Assembly (NCBI RefSeq): GCF_030056735.1
Contig: NZ_JASHKN010000010.1
Location: 76,122-140,121, forward strand
Source of the DNA: Rhodococcus sp. IEGM 1409
GTDB taxonomy: Bacteria; Actinomycetota; Actinomycetes; Mycobacteriales; Mycobacteriaceae
DNA length: 64,000 nt
Direction: 5' to 3'
Shown: positions 15,762 to 24,907 of the stretch, piece after piece
How the letters are laid out: each line of letters opens with the position of its first letter
Position numbering within the stretch: position 1 is the stretch's first letter
Notes under the pieces: model-generated
What the model was told of the DNA's origin: nothing
What the model saw: only the letters and a program-made list of their open reading frames with translations
Database searches by the model: none
Translations under genes and position numbers: made by a program

Positions 15762-17447
15762 ATGTCGATGGAAATGGTGTTAGCCGAAGCAGTGATAGAC
15801 AGCGGAGATACGGCGTGGGTGCTGATCTCCGCGGGCCTGGTTCTGTTCATGGTTCCCGGACTCGCCTTCTTCTACGCCGGTCTGGTGCGCGGGAGCAGTG
15901 CGCTCGTCATGTTGCAGCAGAACCTCGTTCCCCTCGGGCTCGTTTCGATTACCTGGGTCGTGTTCGGATACAGCTTCGCGTTCAGTGGAGACTGGGGTTC
16001 CGGCTTCCTCGGTGACCTCAAATTGTTCGGCTTGCAGGACATACACACTGCCGCCGCCCCGGGCTTCCACCTGATCGAAGGTGCAGTCGCTGTACCGACT
16101 CTGGCGTTCGTGGTCTATCAGATGATGTTCGCGATCATCACGCCCGCGCTGATCACCGGTGCGACTGCAAACCGGCTCAAGCCCTTGGGCTGGGCCGTTC
16201 TGCTCGTGCTGTGGTCGATCATCGTCTACCCCCCGATTGCGCACTGGCTCTTCAATCCCGAAGGTTGGTTGGCGCTACGCGGAGCTCAGGACTGGGCCGG
16301 TGGAATTGTGGTCCACGCATCCGCCGGCGCCGCCGCACTGGCAATCTTGCTGGTGGTCGGCAAACGCCCGGGATGGCCGAATGCCGAGGCTGTCCCTCAC
16401 TCGGTGCCTCTCGCGTTGACCGGCGCAGGCATCCTGTGGTTCGGCTGGTTCGGATTCAATGCAGGCGACGGACTGGCCGCCGATGGTGTTGCGGCACAGG
16501 CACTGATGAACACTCACATCGCCGCAGCTGGCGGCATGGTCGTCTGGCTCGTCATCGAGAGGTATACCGAGGGCAAGGCCACGGCGATCGGCGGAATCAC
16601 CGGTGCAGTAGCGGGTCTGGCAACTATCACCCCATGCGCCGGCTTCGTCAGCACCTTCTCCGCCTTGGCGATCGGCGCACTTGCCGGACTGATCTGCCAC
16701 TTCGCACTCGCGCTCAAGTCGATCTTCAAGTTCGACGACGCGCTCGACGTCATCGCAGTCCACTTCATCGGCGGCATCCTCGGTTCACTCCTTCTCGGTG
16801 CGTTCGGCGAAAAGGCGATCAATTCGATCGGCCGCGACGGACTCTTCTTCGGCGGCGGGGCAGGACTACTCGGCGAGCAGGCGCTGGCGTTGATCGTCGT
16901 CATCGCCTTCTCGTTCGTGGTGACCTGGCTGATCGCCACGGGCATCGAGAAGACCATCGGGCTCAAGCTGGCTCCGAAAGACCAGGTGGACATCGACCGT
17001 CGTCAGCAGGGCATGGACGCGTACCGCTACAACGCCGCGTTCGTCGACGCAGGCGGAGCGCCGCAGACCAGCGGGTTCGACTCGGGGGTCCTGATCGAGG
17101 GGGCAAAACTCGTTCCGAACCTCGGCGCCCCGAAGCACGAACTCATCACCGCGGTGCTGCAGACCATCGAGTCCGAGAAGCTTCGGGAGGCGCTGCTGGC
17201 GGCCGGAGCGGAATCGATAGTGGTATCGGAAGCACATGTCTCCGCGAGTGATTCGGCCTCACTCAAGTTCCGTGGGCAACGCAACGACGTCGTGTTCACC
17301 GAGCGGTTGCGTGTCGAGGTGCTGGTCGCCTCGGAACATGCCCAAGCGGTTCTGGACGCGATCAACGAGTACTCGGGCGGCAGGAGGAGCGGCTTTGTCC
17401 AGCAAGCGGCCGAACCTCTCACCGAAGCGACGGAACAGGGGAGCTGA
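15762..17447 (+). CDS. amt: Amt ammonium channel fused to a C-terminal P-II-like domain
   Basis: 561 residues. Positions 1-405 are a canonical Amt with about eleven membrane segments, the pore histidines in VVHASAG (H185) and IAVHFIGG (H334), and the Amt signature around FGWFGFNAGD. After a linker (405-455), residues 458-550 read like GlnB/GlnK: HELITAVLQTIESEKLREAL, ESIVVSEAHV, LKFRGQRNDVVF, LRVEVLVASE, LDAINEYSGG. The T-loop tyrosine is absent (FRGQRND instead of YRGAEY) and the B-loop glycines are degenerate. Normal Amt proteins are blocked by a separate GlnK; here the regulator-like domain is attached. Ribosome-binding site GGAGG lies 7 bp upstream. The urease genes follow at once. Confidence 0.85.
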   Translation: MSMEMVLAEAVIDSGDTAWVLISAGLVLFMVPGLAFFYAGLVRGSSALVMLQQNLVPLGLVSITWVVFGYSFAFSGDWGSGFLGDLKLFGLQDIHTAAAPGFHLIEGAVAVPTLAFVVYQMMFAIITPALITGATANRLKPLGWAVLLVLWSIIVYPPIAHWLFNPEGWLALRGAQDWAGGIVVHASAGAAALAILLVVGKRPGWPNAEAVPHSVPLALTGAGILWFGWFGFNAGDGLAADGVAAQALMNTHIAAAGGMVVWLVIERYTEGKATAIGGITGAVAGLATITPCAGFVSTFSALAIGALAGLICHFALALKSIFKFDDALDVIAVHFIGGILGSLLLGAFGEKAINSIGRDGLFFGGGAGLLGEQALALIVVIAFSFVVTWLIATGIEKTIGLKLAPKDQVDIDRRQQGMDAYRYNAAFVDAGGAPQTSGFDSGVLIEGAKLVPNLGAPKHELITAVLQTIESEKLREALLAAGAESIVVSEAHVSASDSASLKFRGQRNDVVFTERLRVEVLVASEHAQAVLDAINEYSGGRRSGFVQQAAEPLTEATEQGS

Positions 17448-17448
17448 C

Positions 17449-17508
17449 ATGTATGCGACGACAGGGAGTTACCGCATGATCGACAAGGAGCGTTCGGAAT
17501 GCATCTGA
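17449..17508 (+). CDS. 19-codon ORF overlapping the ureA start
   Basis: ATG at 17449 directly follows the amt stop (TGACATG) and has GGGGAG upstream. It reads [19 protein letters not shown] and stops at 17508, 10 bp inside ureA. It could couple ureA translation to that of amt or be a coincidence of the spacer. Too short for family comparison. Confidence 0.3.
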   Translation: MYATTGSYRMIDKERSECI

Positions 17509-17801
17509 CACCGCGAGAACTCGACAAGCTGACAATTCTCATGCTGGCGGATGTCGCACTGAGGCGAAAGGCCAAGGGGCTCAAGCTCAACCATCCGGAG
17601 TCCGTCGCAGTCATTACTGCGGCCGCCCTGGAGGGAGCTCGGGAGGGCAAGACTCTCGAGGAGGTCATGGCCGATGCAGCGCACGCCTTGACGGTCGACG
17701 ACGTGATGGAAGGCGTCGCGGAGATGATTCCGCGCGTGCAGGTCGAGGCGGTGTTCCTCGACGGTAGCCGGCTCGTCACCGTGCACTCTCCGATCCAGTA
17801 G
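17499..17801 (+). CDS. ureA: Urease gamma subunit
   Basis: 100 residues, the standard length of UreA. Starts [20 protein letters not shown], the conserved N-terminus, with [15 protein letters not shown] and [10 protein letters not shown]; ends VTVHSPIQ. It is the small structural subunit of the (gamma-beta-alpha)3 urease that hydrolyses urea to ammonia and carbamate in the cytoplasm. AAGGAG lies 11 bp upstream of the ATG. First gene of the ureABCEFGD run, 51 bp after amt. Confidence 0.97.
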   Translation: MHLTPRELDKLTILMLADVALRRKAKGLKLNHPESVAVITAAALEGAREGKTLEEVMADAAHALTVDDVMEGVAEMIPRVQVEAVFLDGSRLVTVHSPIQ

Positions 17802-17830
17802 CCCGACCGAGATGTCAGGAGCACTCCAAG

Positions 17831-18268
17831 ATGGCAAGCAAATCGACGAAGAAGGATTCCGTCGGCGAGAAGAAAGTGCCGGTCGGCGGATACGTGTTGC
17901 GGGACGAGCCGATCGAACTCAACGAGGGTCGTCCACGTTTGAAGCTGCGGGTCCGAAATACCGGTGATCGTCCCATCCAGGTGGGTTCGCACTACCACTT
18001 CATGGAAGTCAATCGCGCGTTGTCGTTCGATCGTGAACAGTCTTTCGGCTGGCGCCTCGACATTCCCGCGGGCACGGCGGTCAGGTTCGAGCCAGGCGAC
18101 GAGAAGGAAGTGACGTTGGTGCCGTTCGGCGGCAAGCAACGGGTTCAAGGCTTCAACGGACTGATCGACGGTTGGGCGCCGACCCACGCCGCCTACCGGC
18201 CTCGGCTACCCGGCGCCGTTCAGCGTGCCGAAGAACTCGGCTTCCTGTCCGAACCTCAAACCGACTGA
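17831..18268 (+). CDS. ureB: Urease beta subunit
   Basis: 145 residues with the UreB core [53 protein letters not shown] and [13 protein letters not shown]. An unusual lysine-rich N-terminal extension ([15 protein letters not shown]) of about 16 residues and a C-terminal extension past the common core are present. It assembles with UreA and UreC. Spacing to ureA is 29 bp and to ureC 35 bp. Confidence 0.97.
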   Translation: MASKSTKKDSVGEKKVPVGGYVLRDEPIELNEGRPRLKLRVRNTGDRPIQVGSHYHFMEVNRALSFDREQSFGWRLDIPAGTAVRFEPGDEKEVTLVPFGGKQRVQGFNGLIDGWAPTHAAYRPRLPGAVQRAEELGFLSEPQTD

Positions 18269-18303
18269 TTCTCGTTGACGGCGGACGAAGGAGAGCAACA
18301 CCC

Positions 18304-20022
18304 ATGACAAGCATTTCGAGACAAGAGTATTCGGGTCTGTTCGGGGTCACCACGGGTGACCAGATCAGACTGGGCAATACCGACCTGTACATCGAGGTCG
18401 AGGAAGATCTTCGAACCATCGGAGACGAGTCGATCTACGGCGGCGGCAAGACGCTGCGCGACGGCATGGGCCAGGATCCGGAGTCGTGCAGCATCGACGG
18501 TGCCCTCGACCTCGTGATCACCAACGTGGTCATCGTCGATGCGACCATCGGCGTCGTCAAGGCAGATGTGGGAATCAAGGACGGCAAGATCGTCGGCTGG
18601 GGTAAGGCTGGAAACTCCAGCACGATGGATGGCGTCACCCCTGGGCTGACCACCGGTCCGGCGACCGACGCGATCTCCGGTGAGCAGATGATCCTCACTG
18701 CCGCCGGCATCGATCCGCACGTGCACCTCGTATCACCGCAACAGGCGTACCACGCGCTCAGTGGGGGAGTGACCACGCTGATCGGTGGTGGTATCGGTCC
18801 GACCGACGGAACCAACGGCACCACCATCACTTCCGGTATCTGGAACATGGAGATGATGCTCAAGGCCAACGAGGGTTTGCCGGTCAACGTCTGCATGCTG
18901 GGCAAGGGCAACTCGTCCGGGCATCAGTCGCTGGTCGAACAGATCAAGGCCGGTGCGGCCGGTCTGAAGGTTCACGAGGACTGGGGCGCAACACCGGCCA
19001 CAATTCGTGAGTCTCTGCGGGTGGCAGACGAAATGGATGTTCAGGTCGCCATTCACACGGATACCCTCAATGAGGCCGGCTACGTCGAGGACACCATCGC
19101 GGCCTTCGAAGGACGTACGATTCACACCTATCACAGCGAGGGTGCGGGCGGCGGTCACGCACCCGACATTCTGCGGGTGACGGGTGAGGACAACGTACTT
19201 CCGGCGTCGACCAACCCGACGTTGCCGTACGGCATCAACACTCAGGCCGAGCTCTTCGACATGATCATGGTCTGTCACAACCTCAATCCCAAAGTACCCT
19301 CGGATGTTTCATTCGCCGAGTCCCGCGTTCGCGCCGAGACGATCGGTGCCGAGAACGTACTGCAGGACATGGGCGTCATCTCGATGTTCTCGAGTGACTC
19401 ACAGGCGATGGGCCGCGTCGGAGAAAACTGGCTACGCGCGATCCAAACAGCGGATTGCATGAAGCGGTCCCGCGGGAAGCTGCCCGAGGATTCGCCGACT
19501 CACGACAATTTCCGGGTGTTGCGCTACGTCGCGAAGGTCACGATCAATCCAGCCTTGACGTTCGGTCTTTCGCATGTGGTCGGGTCGATCGGCGTCGGGA
19601 AGATGGCAGATCTTGTTCTCTGGGAGCCCGCATTCTTCGGCGCGAAGCCGAAGACGATCATCAAGAACGGTCTGATCAGCTGGCACGCGATGGGAGATCC
19701 GAATGCGTCGCTGCCGACACCTCAGCCGGTGATCTATCGGCCGATGTTCGGTGGATTCGGCAAAGCGTTGCCGCAGAGTTCGGTCTCTTTCGTCTCTCGG
19801 GCTGCCCTCGACGACGGGATCAAGGATCGGCTCGGTCTCGAACGTCAGGTTGTCGCCGTCGAGGGAACCAGAACGGTCACCAAGCGCGATCTGGTTCGTA
19901 ACTCGGCCACTCCGGAAATCAAGGTGGATCCGGAGACGTTCGCGGTGACTGCGGACGGCGTCCATGCGTACGTCGAACCCGCCGAATCCATTCGCTTGAA
20001 CCAACTTTACTTCTTCAGTTAG
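18304..20022 (+). CDS. ureC: Urease alpha (catalytic) subunit
   Basis: 572 residues, full length. The dinickel site is intact: DPHVH (H139, H141), the lysine to be carbamylated in GLKVHEDWG (K222), H251, HTYHSEG (H277) and the aspartate in SSDSQAMG (D365). The mobile flap keeps the Cys-His pair (MVCHNL, C324-H325). The frame extends back to 18172, but ATG 18304 gives the conserved [14 protein letters not shown]. It catalyses urea hydrolysis and needs UreDEFG for nickel insertion, all encoded downstream. Confidence 0.98.
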   Translation: MTSISRQEYSGLFGVTTGDQIRLGNTDLYIEVEEDLRTIGDESIYGGGKTLRDGMGQDPESCSIDGALDLVITNVVIVDATIGVVKADVGIKDGKIVGWGKAGNSSTMDGVTPGLTTGPATDAISGEQMILTAAGIDPHVHLVSPQQAYHALSGGVTTLIGGGIGPTDGTNGTTITSGIWNMEMMLKANEGLPVNVCMLGKGNSSGHQSLVEQIKAGAAGLKVHEDWGATPATIRESLRVADEMDVQVAIHTDTLNEAGYVEDTIAAFEGRTIHTYHSEGAGGGHAPDILRVTGEDNVLPASTNPTLPYGINTQAELFDMIMVCHNLNPKVPSDVSFAESRVRAETIGAENVLQDMGVISMFSSDSQAMGRVGENWLRAIQTADCMKRSRGKLPEDSPTHDNFRVLRYVAKVTINPALTFGLSHVVGSIGVGKMADLVLWEPAFFGAKPKTIIKNGLISWHAMGDPNASLPTPQPVIYRPMFGGFGKALPQSSVSFVSRAALDDGIKDRLGLERQVVAVEGTRTVTKRDLVRNSATPEIKVDPETFAVTADGVHAYVEPAESIRLNQLYFFS

Positions 20023-20031
20023 GGGTCTCCA

Positions 20032-20679
20032 GTGTCGGGAACAATCACACACACGCACGGCGCCGACGCGACGCCGCACACGCACGGCGAAATGACAGCG
20101 CCGAGGGGGAAGCCGACTCGAGTCGACGCACTGCTCGGGAAGGAGACCGACGAGGAGTGGGCCGGTCGACTCGAAAAGTCCGTAGTCGACGTCTTGTCGC
20201 TCGATCAGTGGGAAGCGCAGAAGAGCCGGTTGCGGCGCACCACGATCGGTGGCCGTGAGCTGGCCGTTTCGCTCGATCGCGGTATTCAGTTGCAGGACGG
20301 CGACATTCTGCTGTGGGACGAGCCGGAGAACACCGTCGTCGTGGCCAGGATCAACCTCAAGGACGTGTTGGAGATCGACCTGAGTGCGCTGGTCGACGTG
20401 ACGCCCGAAAAGATGATTCAGACGTGCCTGGAGTTGGGACATGCCGTAGGTAACCAGCACTGGCCTGCGGTGGTGAAGGGGATGAAGGTCTACGTTCCGT
20501 TGACTGTCGACAAGGCGGTCATGGGCTCGGTGATGCGGACACATGCTTTCGAGGGCATCGAGTACACCTTCATCCCGGGCGCGGAGGTCATTCCCTACAT
20601 CGCTCCACACGAGGCACGCCGCTTGTTCGGTGCGGCCGCGCGTGAGGGCGAGGGGCATACCCATGACCCTCTCGTCTGA
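20032..20679 (+). CDS. ureE: Urease accessory protein UreE, nickel metallochaperone
   Basis: 215 residues. A histidine-rich N-terminal tail (THTHGADATPHTHGE) precedes the UreE fold (KSRLRRTTIGGRELAVSLDR, LQDGDILLWDE) and the metal-binding C-terminal domain with LELGHAVGNQHWP, where histidines bind nickel; the end GHTHDPLV carries two more. In many UreE proteins the His-rich tail is at the C-terminus, here it is mainly N-terminal. GTG start 9 bp after ureC; the 3' end overlaps ureF by 17 bp. Confidence 0.93.
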   Translation: MSGTITHTHGADATPHTHGEMTAPRGKPTRVDALLGKETDEEWAGRLEKSVVDVLSLDQWEAQKSRLRRTTIGGRELAVSLDRGIQLQDGDILLWDEPENTVVVARINLKDVLEIDLSALVDVTPEKMIQTCLELGHAVGNQHWPAVVKGMKVYVPLTVDKAVMGSVMRTHAFEGIEYTFIPGAEVIPYIAPHEARRLFGAAAREGEGHTHDPLV

Positions 20680-21376
20680 GGGATCTGGGCTCAGCATCAA
20701 TCGTGCGATGCGGATGATGCAGTTTTCCGATTCCATGTTCCCGGTCGGTTCCTTCGCGTTCTCCAACGGTTTGGAATCGGCCGTGGCGCAGGGCATTGTC
20801 ACCGACGGTCGGTCGCTACGGGAGTTCGTACTCTCGGCCGCCCATCAGGGATCGACGTGTGACGGTATCGCTGTACTCGCGGCGCATCGGGGTGCGATCG
20901 CCGGTGACTTCTCGGCGATCCTCGCGGCCGATCATGCGGTGATCGAACGCAAGCTCAACGAAGAAGCACGCACGATGAGTACCCGCATGGGTAAGAAGTT
21001 GGCCGAGCTCGGCGGGCGCTTGGCCGGGGAGACCCTGTTCAACAAGTGGTTGGCCGCGATCGCATCAGGGGAGACGCCGGGTACCTATCCCGTCGGCCTC
21101 GGAATTGCCTTCGCGGAGATGGGTTCTCCGGAGGAGGACGCTTTCACGGTCAATCAGTACGGTGTCGCGATGACCTTGCTCGGCGCTGCCCTGCGCATCG
21201 TTCGAGTAGATCACCTTGCGACTCAGGAGATTCTGTTCGAGGTCAACCAGACCGCCGGCCGTGAGTATGCCGCAGTGCGTTACTTCGGCCTCGACGACAT
21301 GTCCAATTTCGCCCCGATGATCGACATTCTGGCTGCGGTGCACGTCAAGGCGCACGTCCGAATGTTCATGAACTAG
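20663..21376 (+). CDS. ureF: Urease accessory protein UreF
   Basis: 237 residues, all-helical UreF. The N-terminal [21 protein letters not shown] and later [19 protein letters not shown] are family landmarks. It bridges UreD and UreG in the nickel-loading complex and is thought to act on UreG GTPase. The ATG at 20663 overlaps the ureE end, with GAGGGGC upstream; the frame is open to 20543 but that lies deep inside ureE. Ends 10 bp before ureG. Confidence 0.93.
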   Translation: MTLSSEGSGLSINRAMRMMQFSDSMFPVGSFAFSNGLESAVAQGIVTDGRSLREFVLSAAHQGSTCDGIAVLAAHRGAIAGDFSAILAADHAVIERKLNEEARTMSTRMGKKLAELGGRLAGETLFNKWLAAIASGETPGTYPVGLGIAFAEMGSPEEDAFTVNQYGVAMTLLGAALRIVRVDHLATQEILFEVNQTAGREYAAVRYFGLDDMSNFAPMIDILAAVHVKAHVRMFMN

Positions 21377-21386
21377 AAGGAGAACG

Positions 21387-22028
21387 ATGAAGAAGACAAC
21401 GCGCATCGGAATCGGCGGACCCGTGGGTTCGGGTAAGACCGCGCTCATCGAGGCGATCACGCCGGAGTTCATCAAGCGGGGCACCAGCGTTCTGATCATC
21501 ACCAACGACGTGGTCACCACCGAAGACGCCAAGCATGTGCGCAAGGCTCTCAAAGGTGTTCTCGTGGAGGAACGTATCGTCGGCGTCGAGACGGGTGCCT
21601 GTCCACACACCGCCGTCCGCGAAGACCCGAGTATGAATCTCGCGGCCGTCGAGGACATGGAGAAGACGTTCCCCGACACCGACGTGGTGTTCATCGAAAG
21701 TGGCGGCGACAATCTGACTCTGACATTCAGTCCGGCTCTCGTCGACTTCTTCATCTACGTCATCGATGTGGCGGCAGGCGACAAGATTCCGCGCAAGAAC
21801 GGTCCGGGAATCTCGCAGTCCGACATCCTGGTCATCAACAAGACCGACCTCGCACCGTACGTCAACGCCGATCTCGGAGTCATGGATCGCGACTCCAAGG
21901 GGATGCGCGGCGACAAGCCGTTCGTCTTCACCAATTGCATGACCGGGGAAGGCATCAAGGAAGTGGTGGACCTCATCGTGCACGGAGTCCTCTTCGACGA
22001 AGAGGAAGTGGGAGCGAGTGCACCGTGA
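21387..22028 (+). CDS. ureG: Urease accessory GTPase UreG
   Basis: 213 residues, SIMIBI GTPase. Walker [14 protein letters not shown] (residues 12-24), the metal-binding [11 protein letters not shown] (Cys-Pro-His), FIESGGDNL and the guanine-specificity motif VINKTDLAP. It provides GTP-driven nickel delivery to apo-urease. AGAAGGAG lies upstream of the ATG. Its stop overlaps the ureD start as GTGA. Confidence 0.97.
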   Translation: MKKTTRIGIGGPVGSGKTALIEAITPEFIKRGTSVLIITNDVVTTEDAKHVRKALKGVLVEERIVGVETGACPHTAVREDPSMNLAAVEDMEKTFPDTDVVFIESGGDNLTLTFSPALVDFFIYVIDVAAGDKIPRKNGPGISQSDILVINKTDLAPYVNADLGVMDRDSKGMRGDKPFVFTNCMTGEGIKEVVDLIVHGVLFDEEEVGASAP

Positions 22029-22972
22029 GCGCACCGCCCGTCCCGGGAGCATCGCGGTCGCTCCCGGGGCCGATCCCGACCATCCCGGAACTCGATCAGT
22101 ACCAGGACCAACCGAAGCAGGCCCCGGCCGGCAAGGTCGGTAAGACCGGCGTTCTCGAGATGCGATTTGTCGACCGCGGCGACAAGACGATCCTGCGGGA
22201 CATGTACCGCAAGACACCGCTGCTCGTTCAGCAGGCGCTGTACTGGGACGAAGCGTTGCCTACCATGCCGTGCGTCTACATGATCTCGACGTCCGGCAGT
22301 GTGCTGCAAGGCGATCGGTTGTTCCTGACGATCGAGATGGAGCCGGGTTCCCTCGCGCACGTGACCACCCAGTCGGCCACCAAAGTCCACCGGATGGATG
22401 CCAATCACGCGTCACAACTCCAGAAAGTGGTGCTCGCGGATAATTCGTATCTCGAACTGATGCCGGGAGTGACGATCCCACACCGCAACGCGAGGTACTA
22501 CGCGCGCACTGACATCACGGTGGATCCGACTGCGACGCTGTTGTTCTCGGAGATCGTGATGCCGGGTCGCAAGTATCACGACGGCGGAGAGATGTTCGTC
22601 TACGACCTGTATTCCACATTGACCAAGGCGAAGCGTCCGGACGGGAAGAACCTCTTCACCGAGAAGTTGGTGATCGAACCGGCACGCTTTCCCGTGCGCT
22701 ACGGCGGAATCATGGGCGAGCACGACGTCTTCGGCAATGTCGTCCTGCTGACACCGAAGGAGCACGCCGACGCGATTCTCGAGGAGATAGTTCCGGGCCG
22801 TGACGGCAAGGTCGTTTCCGGAGCGAGTCGGCTACCGAACGACGCCGGTCTCATCTTCAAGGTCCTCGGTCCCGAGAGCGAACCCGTCAAGGCGAAGGTT
22901 CGTGATTTCTGGGCTCTGGTGCGAAAGGCAGTTCTGAACACCACTATTCCGCCTGTCCCGCTCTGGGGATGA
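22025..22972 (+). CDS. ureD: Urease accessory protein UreD (UreH)
   Basis: 315 residues, somewhat longer than typical because of a proline-rich N-terminal 40 residues. Family landmarks: [62 protein letters not shown]. UreD is the scaffold that receives UreF and UreG on urease. Start GTG 22025 overlaps ureG by 4 bp. It is last of the accessory genes; the urea channel gene follows 34 bp later. Confidence 0.92.
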   Translation: MSAPPVPGASRSLPGPIPTIPELDQYQDQPKQAPAGKVGKTGVLEMRFVDRGDKTILRDMYRKTPLLVQQALYWDEALPTMPCVYMISTSGSVLQGDRLFLTIEMEPGSLAHVTTQSATKVHRMDANHASQLQKVVLADNSYLELMPGVTIPHRNARYYARTDITVDPTATLLFSEIVMPGRKYHDGGEMFVYDLYSTLTKAKRPDGKNLFTEKLVIEPARFPVRYGGIMGEHDVFGNVVLLTPKEHADAILEEIVPGRDGKVVSGASRLPNDAGLIFKVLGPESEPVKAKVRDFWALVRKAVLNTTIPPVPLWG

Positions 22973-23006
22973 CGCGGATCGCCGGAGAAGGATCGAGGGA
23001 CGTGCG

Positions 23007-24050
23007 ATGACCACCATCACCAAACCTTGGGACGACGTCGCGGACAAGAACGTCGTGCTCAGATTCATCGACACGAATCTCAAAGGCTCCGGGCAGGTGA
23101 TGTTCCAGGGCAATGCGCTGACCGGTCTGCTGTTTCTGGTCGGCATCCTCTGGGGAGCGATAGCCGCGGACACGATTACCGTGGCGATCGGTGCCGTGGT
23201 GGGTCTGGTGGTATCCACCGTCACCGGCATGATGCTGCACTCCGACGACGATTCGATGCGCATCGGCCTCTACGGATACAACGGAATCCTTGTGGGAGCT
23301 GCCTTTCCGACCTTCCTTGCCGGTGGTGTGATGCTGTGGATCTACCTCGTGGTGGGAGCTGCCGCGTCGACCATCGCGTTCCTGGCTGTCGCCAATGTCT
23401 TCAAGACCTGGGGCGTGCCGGCGCTGACTTTTCCGTTCAACCTCGTCAACTGGTTCTTCCTCCTCGCGGCGTTCCAGTTTCTGCGGATCGAAACGTCGGA
23501 CCTCAGCGCAGGCCAGTTTCCCCAGCACATCGGGGACGCGTCGGCTGACGCCGACATCACCTTCAGCTTTCTGTGGGACACGCTGTTCCGCAACGTCTCC
23601 CAGATCTTCCTGATCAACAACACCATTACCGGAATCATCTTCGTGATCGCGCTGCTGGTCGCGTCGCGTTGGGCGGCGGTGTTCGCGCTCATCGGCTCCG
23701 CGATAGCGATGGGTTCGGTACTCGCGCTGGGCGCCAACACCGTCGACATCGGTAATGGTCTCTACGGGCTCAGTTCGGTGCTGACGGCAATCGCCCTGGG
23801 TCCGGTGTTCTACAACCCGTCGTGGCGCGTGTTCGTCTACACAGTCTTCGGAGTGCTGGTGACTGTTGTCATCCACGGCACCCTGGTATCTGCCTTCGCT
23901 CCGATCGGTCTGCCGGCGGGTACCGGTCCGTTCGTCTTCGCGACGTGGCTGTTCCTGCTGCCGAAGAAGAAGTTCGTTCCCATCCAGCACGACACCATCG
24001 AGGGCGGAGCGGCCGAGGGCAGGGATTCGATCGCAAAGGCGAACGGCTGA
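23007..24050 (+). CDS. Urea channel of the UT family
   Basis: 347 residues with about ten membrane segments in two homologous halves, typical of UT-type urea channels (the family of Desulfovibrio UT and mammalian SLC14). Landmarks are QVMFQGNALTGLLFLVGI, GYNGILVGAAFPTF, VPALTFPFNLVNWFFL, QIFLINNTITGIIFV and NGLYGLSSVLTAIALGPVFY; the NPA-like and LPxxTxPF signatures correspond to VPALTFPF. It allows passive urea uptake and so feeds the adjacent urease. GGAGAAGGAT precedes the ATG. It is unrelated to ABC urea uptake systems; no urtABCDE is seen. Confidence 0.9.
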   Translation: MTTITKPWDDVADKNVVLRFIDTNLKGSGQVMFQGNALTGLLFLVGILWGAIAADTITVAIGAVVGLVVSTVTGMMLHSDDDSMRIGLYGYNGILVGAAFPTFLAGGVMLWIYLVVGAAASTIAFLAVANVFKTWGVPALTFPFNLVNWFFLLAAFQFLRIETSDLSAGQFPQHIGDASADADITFSFLWDTLFRNVSQIFLINNTITGIIFVIALLVASRWAAVFALIGSAIAMGSVLALGANTVDIGNGLYGLSSVLTAIALGPVFYNPSWRVFVYTVFGVLVTVVIHGTLVSAFAPIGLPAGTGPFVFATWLFLLPKKKFVPIQHDTIEGGAAEGRDSIAKANG

Positions 24051-24065
24051 TCGTGGGTTGGGTTG

Positions 24066-24644
24066 TCAGACATCGGTTGCGTCCAAATCGAGCCGAGCAA
24101 GGAATACGAACTCGTTCGAGTGGAGCGCCATTTTGTGCATGCGTTGGATTGACGCTCGGTACTTCATGTACGCCGCATCGACATCAGGGTTGGGTTGTCC
24201 AACGAGAGCGTAGAAAGTGATGACATCGTTTGCGATACTGAGCTCGTCGTCGATGTACTGTGCAATTGCGCTTGATCCTACGATCATCGCTTCCAAGCTC
24301 GCCGCTCGAAGTTGATTTGTGGCCTCGTTCAGGATGCCTTGGCTGGCGCGCATTATTTCCTGATCTGCGTGGTCGGATCTGGAAAGAATCAATTGCGCAG
24401 ATCCATCGTAAACTGATTGTGCTGCGATCCAATTCGACCTGGTTGCCCAGTACTTGCCGTAAGCTTCTTGCCTCTTGGATTTCAGAAAGTCTCTGGCAGC
24501 GCTCGCTTCACTTCTGATTGCGATTTCCTGCATAACAAGTTCTTTCCGGGTTTCGGTCCGCTTCGTGAGGTAGATATTGTAAACGCCGACTGTTGCTCCA
24601 ATCAGCGCAGTCGAAATCAGAAATAGGAACTGATAGCTGTTCAC
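24066..24644 (-). CDS. Membrane-anchored helical protein, unknown, lower GC
   Basis: 192 residues: one N-terminal membrane segment (YQFLFLISTALIGATVGVY), then a long charged helical part (TETRKELVMQEIAIRSEASA and onward) that may form a coiled coil. By rough count its GC is close to 50-55 percent, below the roughly 62 percent of its neighbours, and codon choice is less GC-biased. It is a single gene between the urea channel and a dehydrogenase, on the opposite strand. This suggests recent acquisition. No family recognised. The 263 bp upstream of its start (24645-24907) show no further gene. Confidence 0.65.
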   Translation of the reverse strand: MNSYQFLFLISTALIGATVGVYNIYLTKRTETRKELVMQEIAIRSEASAARDFLKSKRQEAYGKYWATRSNWIAAQSVYDGSAQLILSRSDHADQEIMRASQGILNEATNQLRAASLEAMIVGSSAIAQYIDDELSIANDVITFYALVGQPNPDVDAAYMKYRASIQRMHKMALHSNEFVFLARLDLDATDV

Positions 24645-24907
24645 TGTGCTGATACCCCACCTGTTCGAGTTGCCCGTTCATGCCCATCCGGCTACTTGGC
24701 TGGTAGCGGTTGCGAACCTACATGTCTCCTCAGACAAGTTCGGCACTCTGTGCAACTCGAAAGACGACGGAGCTGGTCGGATCACTAATGTTGTTAGTGT
24801 CCAGGGCATCGGATCGTTTCAAAGGTCCGTTCCTCCAAGTCAACGGCGGCACGACAGCCGTTGTCTGAACGCCCCGCCGACACTTCCCTTGAATAGAAGG
24901 CATCCAC

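Noticed and set aside
19432-20802. 456-codon minus-strand frame across ureC and ureE
   Set aside because: Antisense shadow of well-conserved urease genes.
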